Shown piece by piece: positions 8,322 to 16,333 of a stretch of DNA of 64,000 bases (position 1 is the first letter of the stretch; each line of letters begins with the position of its first letter). The DNA comes from Anaerolineales bacterium. GTDB lineage: Bacteria; Chloroflexota; Anaerolineae; Anaerolineales; UBA11579. The translations under genes and the position numbers were made by a program. Location of the stretch: contig JAHBVE010000001.1 of the NCBI GenBank assembly GCA_019637675.1, positions 372,001 through 436,000 of the forward strand, read 5' to 3'. Below the pieces are notes generated by a model. It saw only the letters and a program-made list of their open reading frames with translations, did not search any database and was not told the DNA's origin.

Positions 8322-9452
8322 ATGGCAATTTACGATGGAATGAAGACTACTTACGCGGATACGGCCGCCCAGGCGCGCGCCATCAGCGATGTGGTGCAGA
8401 TGATCGACCCGCGGGATACCCCGCTGCTGGCCCGGCTGGGGTTGGATAGCGCCCGCGAGAAGTTCAAGATCCGCATGAACGGGCACAAGGTCGAGCTGCT
8501 CGAAGACGAGCTCGACCCGCTGGTGACCGCCGCCAACAACGGCGAGACCATCGCGGCGGGCGACACCAGCTTTGTGGTGGCGGACGCCTCGGTGTTCCAG
8601 GATGGGCATGTGATCCTGATCGACGCCGAGTACATGGTGGTCAAGAGCGTTGACCTGGGCACCAACACCATCACGGTCTACAGCCGCGCCTACGGCGGCA
8701 CGAACGCCACCCACGCGGCCAACGCGCCGATCCACATCACCGCCATGGCGCGTTTGGAGGGCGACGACGCCGACTATGGCCCGCTGGTGGCGTTGAACGT
8801 GCCGTTCAACTACACCAGCATCTTCCAGAAAGCCGTGCAAGTCAGCGGCACGCAGCAGGCCATCAGCCAGTACGGCATCGAGGATGAGTTCCAGTATCAA
8901 GCCAACAAGGCCGTGCCGCACCTGCTGCGCCTGATGGAAGGCGCAGCCTTCCACGGCGTGCGGGCGGCTGGCTCCGCCAGCACGCCGCGTTCCATGGGCG
9001 GGCTAGGCGCCTTCATCACCAACAATGTCGTGGATGCCGGCGGCGCCATCGCCAAGGCGGATGTCGACAGCCTGATAGAAGAGATCGTGATGGATGGCGG
9101 CAATCCGGACCTGCTGGTGATGAACCCTCGCGTCGCCAATGACCTGCGCGGCCTGCTCGACAACAGCACCTTCGTGCGCGTGGGCCAGGGTGAGCACAAG
9201 CTGGGCCTGGACGCGATCGAGCGCGTGGTCACGCAGTACGGCGAGCTGGAACTGGTGATGGACCGCTGGTGCCCGGTGCATACGGCCTATGTGCTGGAAA
9301 GTGGCAAGGTAGGCTTCTACACCTTGCGCGGCTTTGAGGCCAAGGAGCTTGCCCGCTCGGGCGACAGCCTGAAGGGCGAAGTGGTGGGTGAGTTGAGCCT
9401 GCTGGTGGCCAACAACAAGGCCCACGGCAAGATCACCGGCATCACTACGTAA
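8322..9452 (+). CDS. Major capsid protein, SU10/DUF5309-like
   Basis: The 376-aa product starts MAIYDGMKTTYADTAAQARAISDVVQMIDPRDTPLLARLG, the hallmark N-terminus of the SU10-type (DUF5309) HK97-fold major head proteins. The middle section (about 65-130) is a beta-rich inserted domain; the C-terminal part (about 150-376) carries the NPDLLVMNPRVANDLR and ESGKVGFYTLRGFE strands expected of this fold. A strong AAGGGGG ribosome site precedes the ATG. The reading frame is complete, with no sign of decay. Known relatives build icosahedral phage heads. Here no packaging genes are nearby. The fold call is from remembered motifs and should be confirmed by HMM or structure prediction. Confidence 0.8.
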   Translation: MAIYDGMKTTYADTAAQARAISDVVQMIDPRDTPLLARLGLDSAREKFKIRMNGHKVELLEDELDPLVTAANNGETIAAGDTSFVVADASVFQDGHVILIDAEYMVVKSVDLGTNTITVYSRAYGGTNATHAANAPIHITAMARLEGDDADYGPLVALNVPFNYTSIFQKAVQVSGTQQAISQYGIEDEFQYQANKAVPHLLRLMEGAAFHGVRAAGSASTPRSMGGLGAFITNNVVDAGGAIAKADVDSLIEEIVMDGGNPDLLVMNPRVANDLRGLLDNSTFVRVGQGEHKLGLDAIERVVTQYGELELVMDRWCPVHTAYVLESGKVGFYTLRGFEAKELARSGDSLKGEVVGELSLLVANNKAHGKITGITT

Positions 9453-9666
9453 AGGCAGGTGAACAGTGAGCAGTGAGCAAGGCCGGTTGGCCTTATTCGC
9501 AACTCGTTGCTGATTGTCTTGCTTGAACAGGCCTAGGCGAGGGGGAGCCTGGGCCTGTTTGTTTTAACTCCTTGACATGCGGATACGAATCCGCACAAAG
9601 TGCAGCCCGCGTGCTATGAATGCGGCAGGCTGCGCGCTAAATGGCGCAGCGGAACAAGGGGGATGT
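9453..9666 (+). promoter_or_regulatory. Hairpin-rich spacer after the capsid gene
   Basis: This 214-bp spacer contains a degenerate 'gtgaacagtgagcagtgagcaa' repeat. A terminator-like hairpin of aacaggcctaggc and gcctgggcctgtt arms lies at about 9525-9560 and runs into a T-rich tail. A perfect 7-bp palindrome follows (9578-9584 with 9589-9595), directly after a TTGACA box (9572-9577). The layout suggests transcription after the abundant capsid mRNA is ended or reduced, with possible re-initiation for the next gene. Confidence 0.55.
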
Positions 9667-10494
9667 ATGTCGTACACGTTCAGTGAGTTGCTTCAAGACG
9701 CCTATACCGAATTGGGCCAACTGCGCCGCGGCCTGGCCAGCGGCGGCAGCGCCAGCACGCTGGCGGATGCCGCCGAACTGGCCGGCCAGCACCGCGAGGA
9801 TGACTGGAAGGGCGGCGCGGTGTTCCTGGCGGCGGGCGGCGCGCCGCCCGCCGGCGAGTTCGCCCGCGTGGTTGGCTTCATCGCCAGCAGTGGCACGCTG
9901 GCGCTGGGCAGCAGCCTCAGCGAGCCGGTGGAGGCCGGCATGGCCTATGGGCTGGCCTCGGCGCAGTACCCGCTCGCCACCATGATCGAGCTGGCCAACA
10001 GCGCCCTGCGCGGGCTGGGGGATGTGCCCCAGGTCGACGAAGACGTGCTGCCCTCCAGCGCCCATACGCTGGCCTGGGCGCGCCGCCGCCCGCTGCGCAT
10101 CGACCATCTGGCAGTGCCGGGCGTGAGCGCGGGCGACCCGTGGCGCACGCTGCACGACTGGGATTTTGTGCCCGCCGCGCCCGGCTCGCCCGGGGCGGTG
10201 CTGTTCGCCGACCCGCTGCCGGCCGGGCGGCCGCTGCGCGTCTGGTATCTGGCCGCACACCCGCGCCTGGCCGCGCACGGCGATGTACTCGCCGAGGCGG
10301 TGGCGCCCGAACTGGCTGTGGCGGCCGTGGCCGAGCGCGCTCTGCGCTGGCAGTGTGCCCGCAAAGGCGGTGACGAAAAGCTGGCCTTGCTGTGGCAGGA
10401 GGCGGTGGAGGAGCTGCAAGCCGCTCGCCGCCGCTTCCCGATCTGGCGGCCGCAGCGCCCGGCCCGCCTGCTGCGCCTGCGGGGGCAGGCGTGA
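9667..10494 (+). CDS. Virion adaptor-like protein
   Basis: A 275-aa protein beginning MSYTFSELLQDAYTELGQLRRG. The ATG at 9667 is chosen for its AAGGGGG site; an upstream frame extension passes through hairpins. The start resembles phage head-to-tail adaptor or connector proteins, which open with a helix of the form 'ELL.DAY.ELG'. A small beta domain (about 40-95) and a helical C-terminus rich in Arg (AARRRFPIWRPQRPARLLRLR) follow. Position between capsid and a giant virion protein supports an adaptor or neck role. Family not firmly recognised. Confidence 0.55.
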   Translation: MSYTFSELLQDAYTELGQLRRGLASGGSASTLADAAELAGQHREDDWKGGAVFLAAGGAPPAGEFARVVGFIASSGTLALGSSLSEPVEAGMAYGLASAQYPLATMIELANSALRGLGDVPQVDEDVLPSSAHTLAWARRRPLRIDHLAVPGVSAGDPWRTLHDWDFVPAAPGSPGAVLFADPLPAGRPLRVWYLAAHPRLAAHGDVLAEAVAPELAVAAVAERALRWQCARKGGDEKLALLWQEAVEELQAARRRFPIWRPQRPARLLRLRGQA

Positions 10495-13040
10495 GCGTGC
10501 GCGTGTACGCCGGGGCCAGCGCCGCCAGCCACGAGCTCAGCCTGAGCGATGGCGTGCTGACCTGGGGCTTGCGCCTGGAGGGCGGGGCGCAGGGCATCAA
10601 GGAAAGCGTGCTGACGCCTTCCGGCTTGCGGCTCAACTGGGTCAGTGGCTTCGGCGCCTGGGAGCCGGGGCTGGCGCAGATCGAGCAGCGCGATTGGAGC
10701 GGCGGCCGCGGCGCGGCCCGCTTCAGCACGCAAGCCGCCCGCCGCTTCTACGACAGCCAGGACGCCTGGACCCTGACGCCGGGCCGTGTGCACGCTGCGC
10801 CGCAATGGCGCTATGCCAGCGGCTTGCGTACCGCGGCCCAGCGCCTGCCGGGCGATGTGCACTGGCAGGCGCTGATCGGGGCGCAGCGCAGCCTGGCGGC
10901 GGCGTTCAGTGTGGCCGCCGGCGGACTGGCCGCCAAGCAGGCGCGGGTCTGGCTGCGCCGGGTGGGCTCGCCCGGGCAGCTGACCCTGCAACTGCACGCG
11001 GATGCTGCCGGGCAGCCCGGAGCGGTGCTGCCCGGCTCGACCAGCGCCATCACGCAGGCGGATGTTGGCGATGTCATCAGCCAGTTGCGCAGCTTCGATG
11101 TCTCCGGCTACAGCACGCCGCTCAGCGCGGGCAGCTATCACCTCTCGCTGCACGGGGCCGCGGCGGACAATGCCAGCAATCACTGGGAGATCGGCGTGCA
11201 GCCGCGCGCTGGCGGCGGGCACAGCTCGCCGGATGGCAGCGCCTGGACCGCCACCGATTTTTGCGCCTACTACCGCGTGCAGGATGCGGATATCCCGCGC
11301 ACTTTCCTGTTCTTCGAACTGCGCGGCGTGTTGTACGCGGTGGACCAGCGCACCAACGGCAGCGCCTCGCGCGTGTACATGAACGGCGAGCGCGGCGTCG
11401 CCACTAGCGGGGCAGCCGCCACGCTGAGCGACACGAACCGCAATTGGCCCGCGGATCAGTGGGCCGGGGCGTGGGTACGCATCCTGGCCGGCAAAGGGGC
11501 TGGGCAGGCGCGGCGCATTCTTTCGAATACGGTCAGCGTGCTTAGTATGGCCGCTTGGGATCTGGCGCCGGACAGCACGTCTGAATATGTCATCTACGCC
11601 ACGCCGCACTGGCGGGACGTTTCGCCGAGTTCGGGCGACCAGATCGATGGGATGGTGCGGGATGTGAGCGTGCTCAACGGGCAAGCACTGTTCGCCCAAG
11701 GCTCCGGCGTGCCGATCCTACGTATGCGTTTCAACGCCGGGGCTTCACCTCCCAAGCACGAATTTCTGGATGATGGCAGCAACACCGCCGACCTCTTGCA
11801 TGTCTTCCAACACAGCGAGCTTGGCCCGCAAGTGTGGCGCGGCGTGGCCAGCAATGCGCAGGTTTCGCGGGCCGCGCCGGCCGGCTGGCTCACGCCGCTC
11901 AGCTTTGGCACGGCGATCCAGTTGGGCGCGGATGGCCAGACGCTCCACAAGCTGCTGGATTTCAACGGCCAGTTATGGGGTGTCAAAGCCAACAGCCTGT
12001 GGATCGTGGAGCGCACGGAGCATGTAGCCCGCCACAACCTGGGGCTGGAGGCGTTTCCGCAACTCAGCGGCGGGCAGCCAGCGCGGGTGTGGGAGGACAA
12101 GCTGTGGCTGGGCTGGGGCAGCAGCCTGCTGGTGACCGGCGGCAGCGGCCTGGTTGATGTTGGCCCGGGCCGCGGTGAAGGACTGCCCGCCGGCCGCGGT
12201 GGCCGCGTGGAAGCGCTGACTCCGCTGGGCGCTGGCCGCATGGCGGCCGCCATCGATGCCGGGGATATGCACTCCAGCGTGATGGTGTGGGATGGCGAGG
12301 CCTGGCATGAATTGCTGCGCGCCCCGCGGGCTGGCGAGCGCATCCGCGGCCTGTACTGGCAAAGCTGCCCGGGTAGCATGCCGCGGCTTTGGGTGGAGAT
12401 GGGCGGCGAGCTGGCCTATGTGCAGCTGCCCGCCTATGGCGAAAACCCGCTGGGCGATGCGGATCTACAATATCAGCATGAAGGCGTACTGGTGGGCAGC
12501 ACGATCGATATGGAGGCCACGCTGCTGCCCAAGTTCCTCACCCAGCTCAGCCTCGTGAGCCGCAACCTGGGCGAAGGCGGCCAGGTGGAGCTGGACTATC
12601 AAGTGGATGGCGAGATCGGCGGGCCGCGCTGGCGCCAGGCCGGCGGCTTCTACTCCTCGCCGCTGGATACGCTGGCGCTGAACACGGGCGAGATCTCTGC
12701 CTTTCGCCCGCGCTTGCGCTTGCTCAGCCAGCGCGCCAGCAAACCGGCCACGGTGGAGGCGACCCAGCTGGAAGGCTTTGCGCGTACGCCGCAGAAGTAC
12801 CAGTGGGAGCTGCGCGTGCGCCTGGACGAGTTGCAGCTGGATGGCGGCGGCGGGCTTGACCCGGCGCCGGCCGCCTTCCTGGCCTGGTTGCGGCGGGTGG
12901 CGCGCAGCGCCGCCCGCATCCACCTGCGCTCCGTGTGGAGCGCGCTGGACGACACCTACGTCATCGTCGAAGCGCCCAGCCTGCAGCGCGAGCTGGACAG
13001 CGAGGGCGGTGTGGCGGTGGTCAAAGTGCGCGAGGGATGA
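10491..13040 (+). CDS. Giant virion-type protein, propeller-like with anchor-R-like domain
   Basis: 849 aa, starting at a GTG that overlaps the previous stop (GTGA). About 130-260 resembles 'choice-of-anchor R' modules (ARVWLRRVGSPGQLTLQLHAD... and ...LSAGSYHLSLHG). About 290-370 contains a NGERGVATSGAAATLSDTN / AGKGAGQARRILSN repeat type seen in phage and surface proteins. From about 380 to 660, recurring strands (GQLWGVKANSLWIVE, DKLWLGWGSSLLV, SSVMVWDGEAWHELL) look like beta-propeller blades. The C-terminal 180 residues are a mixed domain with QRELDSEGGVAVVKVREG at the end. In short-tailed phages a large propeller protein forms the tail nozzle, so that is the best guess; a tail-fibre role is the alternative. 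Confidence 0.5.
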   Translation: MSVRVYAGASAASHELSLSDGVLTWGLRLEGGAQGIKESVLTPSGLRLNWVSGFGAWEPGLAQIEQRDWSGGRGAARFSTQAARRFYDSQDAWTLTPGRVHAAPQWRYASGLRTAAQRLPGDVHWQALIGAQRSLAAAFSVAAGGLAAKQARVWLRRVGSPGQLTLQLHADAAGQPGAVLPGSTSAITQADVGDVISQLRSFDVSGYSTPLSAGSYHLSLHGAAADNASNHWEIGVQPRAGGGHSSPDGSAWTATDFCAYYRVQDADIPRTFLFFELRGVLYAVDQRTNGSASRVYMNGERGVATSGAAATLSDTNRNWPADQWAGAWVRILAGKGAGQARRILSNTVSVLSMAAWDLAPDSTSEYVIYATPHWRDVSPSSGDQIDGMVRDVSVLNGQALFAQGSGVPILRMRFNAGASPPKHEFLDDGSNTADLLHVFQHSELGPQVWRGVASNAQVSRAAPAGWLTPLSFGTAIQLGADGQTLHKLLDFNGQLWGVKANSLWIVERTEHVARHNLGLEAFPQLSGGQPARVWEDKLWLGWGSSLLVTGGSGLVDVGPGRGEGLPAGRGGRVEALTPLGAGRMAAAIDAGDMHSSVMVWDGEAWHELLRAPRAGERIRGLYWQSCPGSMPRLWVEMGGELAYVQLPAYGENPLGDADLQYQHEGVLVGSTIDMEATLLPKFLTQLSLVSRNLGEGGQVELDYQVDGEIGGPRWRQAGGFYSSPLDTLALNTGEISAFRPRLRLLSQRASKPATVEATQLEGFARTPQKYQWELRVRLDELQLDGGGGLDPAPAAFLAWLRRVARSAARIHLRSVWSALDDTYVIVEAPSLQRELDSEGGVAVVKVREG

Positions 13041-13046
13041 CTCTCA

Positions 13047-13118
13047 AGTGATCAGTGAGTAGTAATGAGTGAACAGGTATAGGTCTATCTGATTACGGAT
13101 TACTGATCACTGATCACT
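13047..13118. repeat. Imperfect inverted repeat of 'agtgatcagtga' type
   Basis: Arms 13047-13066 and 13099-13118 are reverse-complementary at 17 of 20 positions. They are built from the 'gatcact' words found in several other spacers of this window. It fills the gap between the giant virion protein and the next cassette gene. Confidence 0.65.
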
Positions 13119-13157
13119 AGTCACTGCTCTCAAATCGAATACAGAAAGGATCTTCCT

Positions 13158-13583
13158 ATGTACAGTTTTATCTACAACGCCGGCAAGCTGGCTTTGCTCA
13201 AGGGCGAAGTGCAGCCGCTGGCGCATACCTTGCGGGCAGCGCTGGTGACGCTGGCCTACGTAGCGGACAAAGATGCGCATGCCGTCTTGGCCGACATCAG
13301 CCATGAGGTGAGTGGCACCGGTTACACCAGCGGCGGCAAGGCGCTGACCGGTGTGACGCTGGTGCAGGACAATGCCAATGACCGCGCCGCCTTGAAGGCC
13401 GACAATGTGGTGTGGAGCGTGGGGGCGTTCACGGCCCGGGCGGCCGTGCTCTACAAAGACACCGGCAGCCCCGCCACCAGCCCGCTGCTGGCTTACATGA
13501 ATTTTGGCGGTGACCATACCGTGAGCGGCGACGACTTCAATCTGGAATGGAGCCCCGAGGGCGTCATCTACCTCGGCGAGTAG
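13158..13583 (+). CDS. Phage-type minor structural protein
   Basis: 141 aa with the pattern LRAALVTLAYVADKDAHAVLADISHEVSGTGYTSGGKALTG, then VVWSVGAFTARAAVLYKDTGSPATSPLLAYMNFGGD. This is a compact all-beta protein seen in many phage structural modules; the 'GTGYTSGGKALTG' and 'VLYKDTG' signatures are familiar from uncharacterised virion proteins. It begins 118 nt after the giant protein, and AAAGGATC provides a ribosome site. Decoration or tail-tube-like roles are possible; no experimental function is known to me. Confidence 0.6.
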   Translation: MYSFIYNAGKLALLKGEVQPLAHTLRAALVTLAYVADKDAHAVLADISHEVSGTGYTSGGKALTGVTLVQDNANDRAALKADNVVWSVGAFTARAAVLYKDTGSPATSPLLAYMNFGGDHTVSGDDFNLEWSPEGVIYLGE

Positions 13584-13587
13584 GGCG

Positions 13588-14955
13588 ATGGCTACCTGGA
13601 TCGAAGGTTTCCTGGAAAGCGAGAGCGAGCTGGCTCGCCTGCCGGTGGCCGCCCGCAGCGCCCATTCCACCCACTTTGAGCTGGGGGCGGGCGTGCAGCG
13701 GGCGGTCATCACCACCGCGCCGCAGTACTTCCGCAGCCCGCAGGGCTGGCAAGCCTATGACCTGCAGCTGCGCGCCGATGCGGCTGCCCGCTGGGGCGCG
13801 CCCGGCGCCCCAGCACGCCTGGCCGCCGACGGCCGCGTGTGGCTGGGCGAGTACCAGCAGCACACGCGCAGCGTGGGCGTGCTGGTGGAGGATGTGTACA
13901 CGCCGTTGCACGCGCTGCCCGAGGGCCGCGTGGCTGGCCCGCGTTTGGTGCGCGAAGCCGGCCCCTTCCGCCATGAGCTTTTGCTGACCGAGGATGGTGT
14001 CAAGGAGGAGCTGCATATCTCCGCCTTGCCGGATGGCCTGGAGGACGGCTACCTGGTCTACGAGACCCACAGCCGCGGCGCACGCCTCGGCCTGAGCTTT
14101 TCGCCGGGCAGCTCGATGGATGCAGCCGGCCGGGCCTGGCCGCTGCACCGCTTCGAAGTCGGCGGCGTTGCCTACACCGGCCTGGCATTCGAGGACTTGG
14201 CGCGGGCGGAGTTTCCGCTGGTGATCGACCCCACCGTGTCGTACGCTTCCGCCGGGGATGGCACCATCACCGGCTATTCCGGCAGCTACACCACCGCGCA
14301 CACCACTTCAGTTCACTTCGATACCGGGGCGGCCGAGCTGATCGTCGGCCAGGCGTTCGACACCGGCATTCCGCGCTTCTATATGTTCCGGGCCGCCATC
14401 AAGTTCAGCCTGGCGTCGCTGAATCCGCTGGCGGTCATCTATGCCGCCAACCTGCGCATGGTGTGTACGATGGATGAATCTACGCTGGCCGACTTCGGTG
14501 TGCAGATCGTCAAGCACAACTGGGCCGCCCAGGACCCGCTGACGAATGGCAACCGCGAGGCCGTGTTTGACGCCTGCCTGGCGGGCACCACGGATGCGGT
14601 GTGGAAGAACACCAGCACCGTCAGCGTGAACACGCCATACACCAGCGCCCCGCTGGATGTCAACTGGCTGACGCCGGGGGGCACGGCGTACTACAGCCTG
14701 CGCAGCAGCCGGGATGCGGCCGGGGTGATCCCGCCCGCCAACGGCAACGAGTATGTGCGCCTGGGGGCTGGGGCGCACGGCAATGTGAACCGCCGCCCGG
14801 CGCTGATCGTGGACTACTTCGCCGTGCCGAGTGCGACCGGCAAACTGGCGCAACCCAACCCGCGCGTGCGCATTGAGGATACGCGCATCAAGCTGCGCGC
14901 CCGCCGCCGCAAGACCTTGCTTGATGCGCGTAACAGGGGGAATGATGGCAGATAG
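13588..14955 (+). CDS. Beta-rich virion/surface protein with a DNRLRE-like C-terminal half
   Basis: 455 aa, starting 4 nt after the preceding stop. The first half (VITTAPQYFRSPQGWQAYDL, then GVKEELHISALPDGLEDGYLV and FPLVIDPTVSY) matches a domain common in large secreted and Rhs-neighbour proteins that ends in 'VIDPTV'. The second half (about 245-420) resembles DNRLRE-type jelly-roll repeats (FRAAIKFSLASLNPLAVIYAANLRM... ending in RRPALIVDYF). No signal peptide is present, so it is not a normal secreted protein. As part of a virion cassette it would suit a fibre or receptor-binding protein. Confidence 0.5.
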   Translation: MATWIEGFLESESELARLPVAARSAHSTHFELGAGVQRAVITTAPQYFRSPQGWQAYDLQLRADAAARWGAPGAPARLAADGRVWLGEYQQHTRSVGVLVEDVYTPLHALPEGRVAGPRLVREAGPFRHELLLTEDGVKEELHISALPDGLEDGYLVYETHSRGARLGLSFSPGSSMDAAGRAWPLHRFEVGGVAYTGLAFEDLARAEFPLVIDPTVSYASAGDGTITGYSGSYTTAHTTSVHFDTGAAELIVGQAFDTGIPRFYMFRAAIKFSLASLNPLAVIYAANLRMVCTMDESTLADFGVQIVKHNWAAQDPLTNGNREAVFDACLAGTTDAVWKNTSTVSVNTPYTSAPLDVNWLTPGGTAYYSLRSSRDAAGVIPPANGNEYVRLGAGAHGNVNRRPALIVDYFAVPSATGKLAQPNPRVRIEDTRIKLRARRRKTLLDARNRGNDGR

Positions 14956-15274
14956 TGCAGTCTGGCTGATCGACAGCCCGGTCAGCATGCTGGCTGGCGA
15001 ACAGATCGCCTACAGTGTGGATTGGCAGGGCGCCACCAGCGTCAGCGCGCCGCACGCCACGGTGTACCGCAATGGCGCCGACATCACCGCCGAGGCGATG
15101 GACGCCGGCGACGCGCATGTGATCACCGGCAGCGTGCTGACGCTTAAAAAGCTGCGCGCCCTCGATGCTGATGGGGGCGCGCGCTATGTGGTGCTGATGG
15201 GTGCGCTGGTGGACGGCAACCAGGAGCGGCGTAAGCTGCTGGTGCAGGTCGTCTCGGCCAGCGCAGAAAGCTAG
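14945..15274 (+). CDS. Small Ig-like cassette protein
   Basis: 109 aa, starting MADSAVWLIDSPVSMLAGEQIAYSVDWQGATSVSAPHATVYRNGADIT. The ATG overlaps the end of the upstream gene by about 11 bases and is preceded by CAGGGGG. Predicted beta strands and the 'GSVLTLKKLRALDADGGARYVVLMGALVDGNQERRKLLVQV' C-terminus look like a single Ig-like or tail-accessory domain. It is similar in position and size to small accessory proteins next to phage fibres. Function unknown. Confidence 0.55.
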   Translation: MADSAVWLIDSPVSMLAGEQIAYSVDWQGATSVSAPHATVYRNGADITAEAMDAGDAHVITGSVLTLKKLRALDADGGARYVVLMGALVDGNQERRKLLVQVVSASAES

Positions 15275-15423
15275 GGTTTCGACACTTGCTTGTAGCGCAT
15301 GTAAGCGGTCGCCATCGCCCAGGCCACCAGGCCGGCGATGCAGCCGAGCACAAGGTTGTCGCGGATGAGGCCGGTGCCCAAGCCGACGCCCAACCCAAGC
15401 CAGATCGCCTGGCGGCTGTTCAT
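15271..15423 (-). CDS. 50-aa membrane protein, opposite strand within the cassette
   Basis: The open frame from the ATG at 15423 gives 50 aa beginning MNSRQAIWLGLGVGLGTGLI and ending YMRYKQVSKP. It has a Gly-rich hydrophobic stretch and a second membrane segment (CIAGLVAWAMATAYM). Its stop codon overlaps the stop of the plus-strand gene. It lies 15 nt downstream of the 91-aa basic/glycine-zipper gene on the same strand, so the two may be an operon. The ribosome site is poor (GGAG abuts the ATG), which lowers confidence. Confidence 0.45.
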   Translation of the reverse strand: MNSRQAIWLGLGVGLGTGLIRDNLVLGCIAGLVAWAMATAYMRYKQVSKP

Positions 15424-15437
15424 CTCCGCAGGCATGC

Positions 15438-15713
15438 TTACTTCTGGCTGGCGGAGCCGGCCGCGCCGAAGGCGGCGCCCAGCGCCACGCCGATGGCGAT
15501 GCCCATGCCAATGTTGCCGACCGCCGCGCCAATGGCGACGCCCAGGGCGATGCCGATGCCCAGCGACATGGGGAAGGTGTTGGCGCTACCCTTGGCCTGA
15601 GGCTTCTTGCCAGCGGCGCTCTTGGTCACAGGCTTCTTGGCCGCGGTCTTCTTGGCAGGCGCCTTCGCCTTTGCAGTCTTCTTGGTGGTGGTCTTTTTCT
15701 TTGCGTTAGCCAT
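15438..15713 (-). CDS. Basic-tail plus glycine-zipper membrane protein
   Basis: 91 aa in two parts. Residues 1-45 are Lys/Ala/Thr repeats (KKKTTTKKTAKAKAPAKKTA) like a histone H1 tail. Residues 48-86 are a glycine-zipper hydrophobic region (LGIGIALGVAIGAAVGNIGM then GIAIGVALGAAFGAAG). An AAGGAGA ribosome site precedes the ATG. Glycine zippers build channels or membrane-disrupting oligomers; a polybasic tail could bind DNA or anionic lipids. It is encoded against the direction of the virion genes. No family recognised. Confidence 0.65.
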   Translation of the reverse strand: MANAKKKTTTKKTAKAKAPAKKTAAKKPVTKSAAGKKPQAKGSANTFPMSLGIGIALGVAIGAAVGNIGMGIAIGVALGAAFGAAGSASQK

Positions 15714-15763
15714 TTCTCGATCTCCTTGAATCGGGATTGTAGTGCATTTTGATGGGGGAAACT

Positions 15764-15970
15764 GTGGATACCGATATGCGTGTATTGTTCGAAGCCATCA
15801 ACGCCTTGGGCGTGGTGGGCCTGCTGATGTTCATGGTGCTGGCGTTCTACCGGGGCGATCTGATCGCCCGCAACCTGCTCGACCGCATCTTGAGCTTGTA
15901 CCAGGAGCAGCTGGACCAGTTAAGCCAGCGCATTCTTGCCAAGCTGGAGGAGGTGATGAAGAAAGACTAG
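15764..15970 (+). CDS. Small membrane protein with C-terminal coiled coil, holin/spanin-like
   Basis: 68 aa from a GTG at 15764, chosen because a GGGGGA site lies about 5 nt upstream, as for other genes here (an ATG at 15752 is the alternative). One N-terminal membrane helix (INALGVVGLLMFMVLAFY) is followed by a charged heptad-like helix (ILSLYQEQLDQLSQRILAKLEEVMKKD). The layout is like small phage lysis-cassette proteins, and the next gene is holin-like. No lysin gene is seen. Confidence 0.55.
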   Translation: MDTDMRVLFEAINALGVVGLLMFMVLAFYRGDLIARNLLDRILSLYQEQLDQLSQRILAKLEEVMKKD

Positions 15971-16021
15971 GGATGAGATTTTGTGAGATTGTGTCTTGAA
16001 CGTCGATCGTTAGGGGGAGAG

Positions 16022-16273
16022 ATGGAACAAGCATTGTATTGGCTCACCGGCGCGCTGGGCGTGCCGTTGGTGAACTGGCTCAAGGCGCGCTACGGCCTGC
16101 AGGGTCGTGCCGCCATGTGGCTCACCACCGCCGTGGCGGCGCTGCTTGGCCTGGTGGCCGCGCTGCTCAGCCGCGAGCTCACGCCGGGCAGCCTGCAGCC
16201 GGAGGGGCTGCTGGCTGCCTTCGGCCAGGTGCTGGCCGCCGCCACGCTGGCCTACAAGCTGCTGGCGGAATAA
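16022..16273 (+). CDS. Holin-like two- to three-TM protein
   Basis: 83 aa from the ATG at 16022, with TTAGGGGGAGAG as ribosome site. Hydrophobic segments at about 4-18, 31-48 and 60-80 (WLTTAVAALLGLVAALLS; LLAAFGQVLAAATLAYKLLA) and a short charged middle match the general form of phage holins. It is the last gene of the structural cassette. Holins permeabilise the membrane at the end of infection; without a lysin this function is unproven. Confidence 0.5.
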   Translation: MEQALYWLTGALGVPLVNWLKARYGLQGRAAMWLTTAVAALLGLVAALLSRELTPGSLQPEGLLAAFGQVLAAATLAYKLLAE

Positions 16274-16333
16274 GCAGTGGGGCGGGGCAGGCGCGGCCTG
16301 CCCCGCCCGCATGGTTTGTGCAATAATCACAGC

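Noticed and set aside
9945..11699. 584-aa minus-strand ORF across two virion genes
   Set aside because: Low-complexity Arg/Gly/Ala translation antisense to genes with good starts and ribosome sites.
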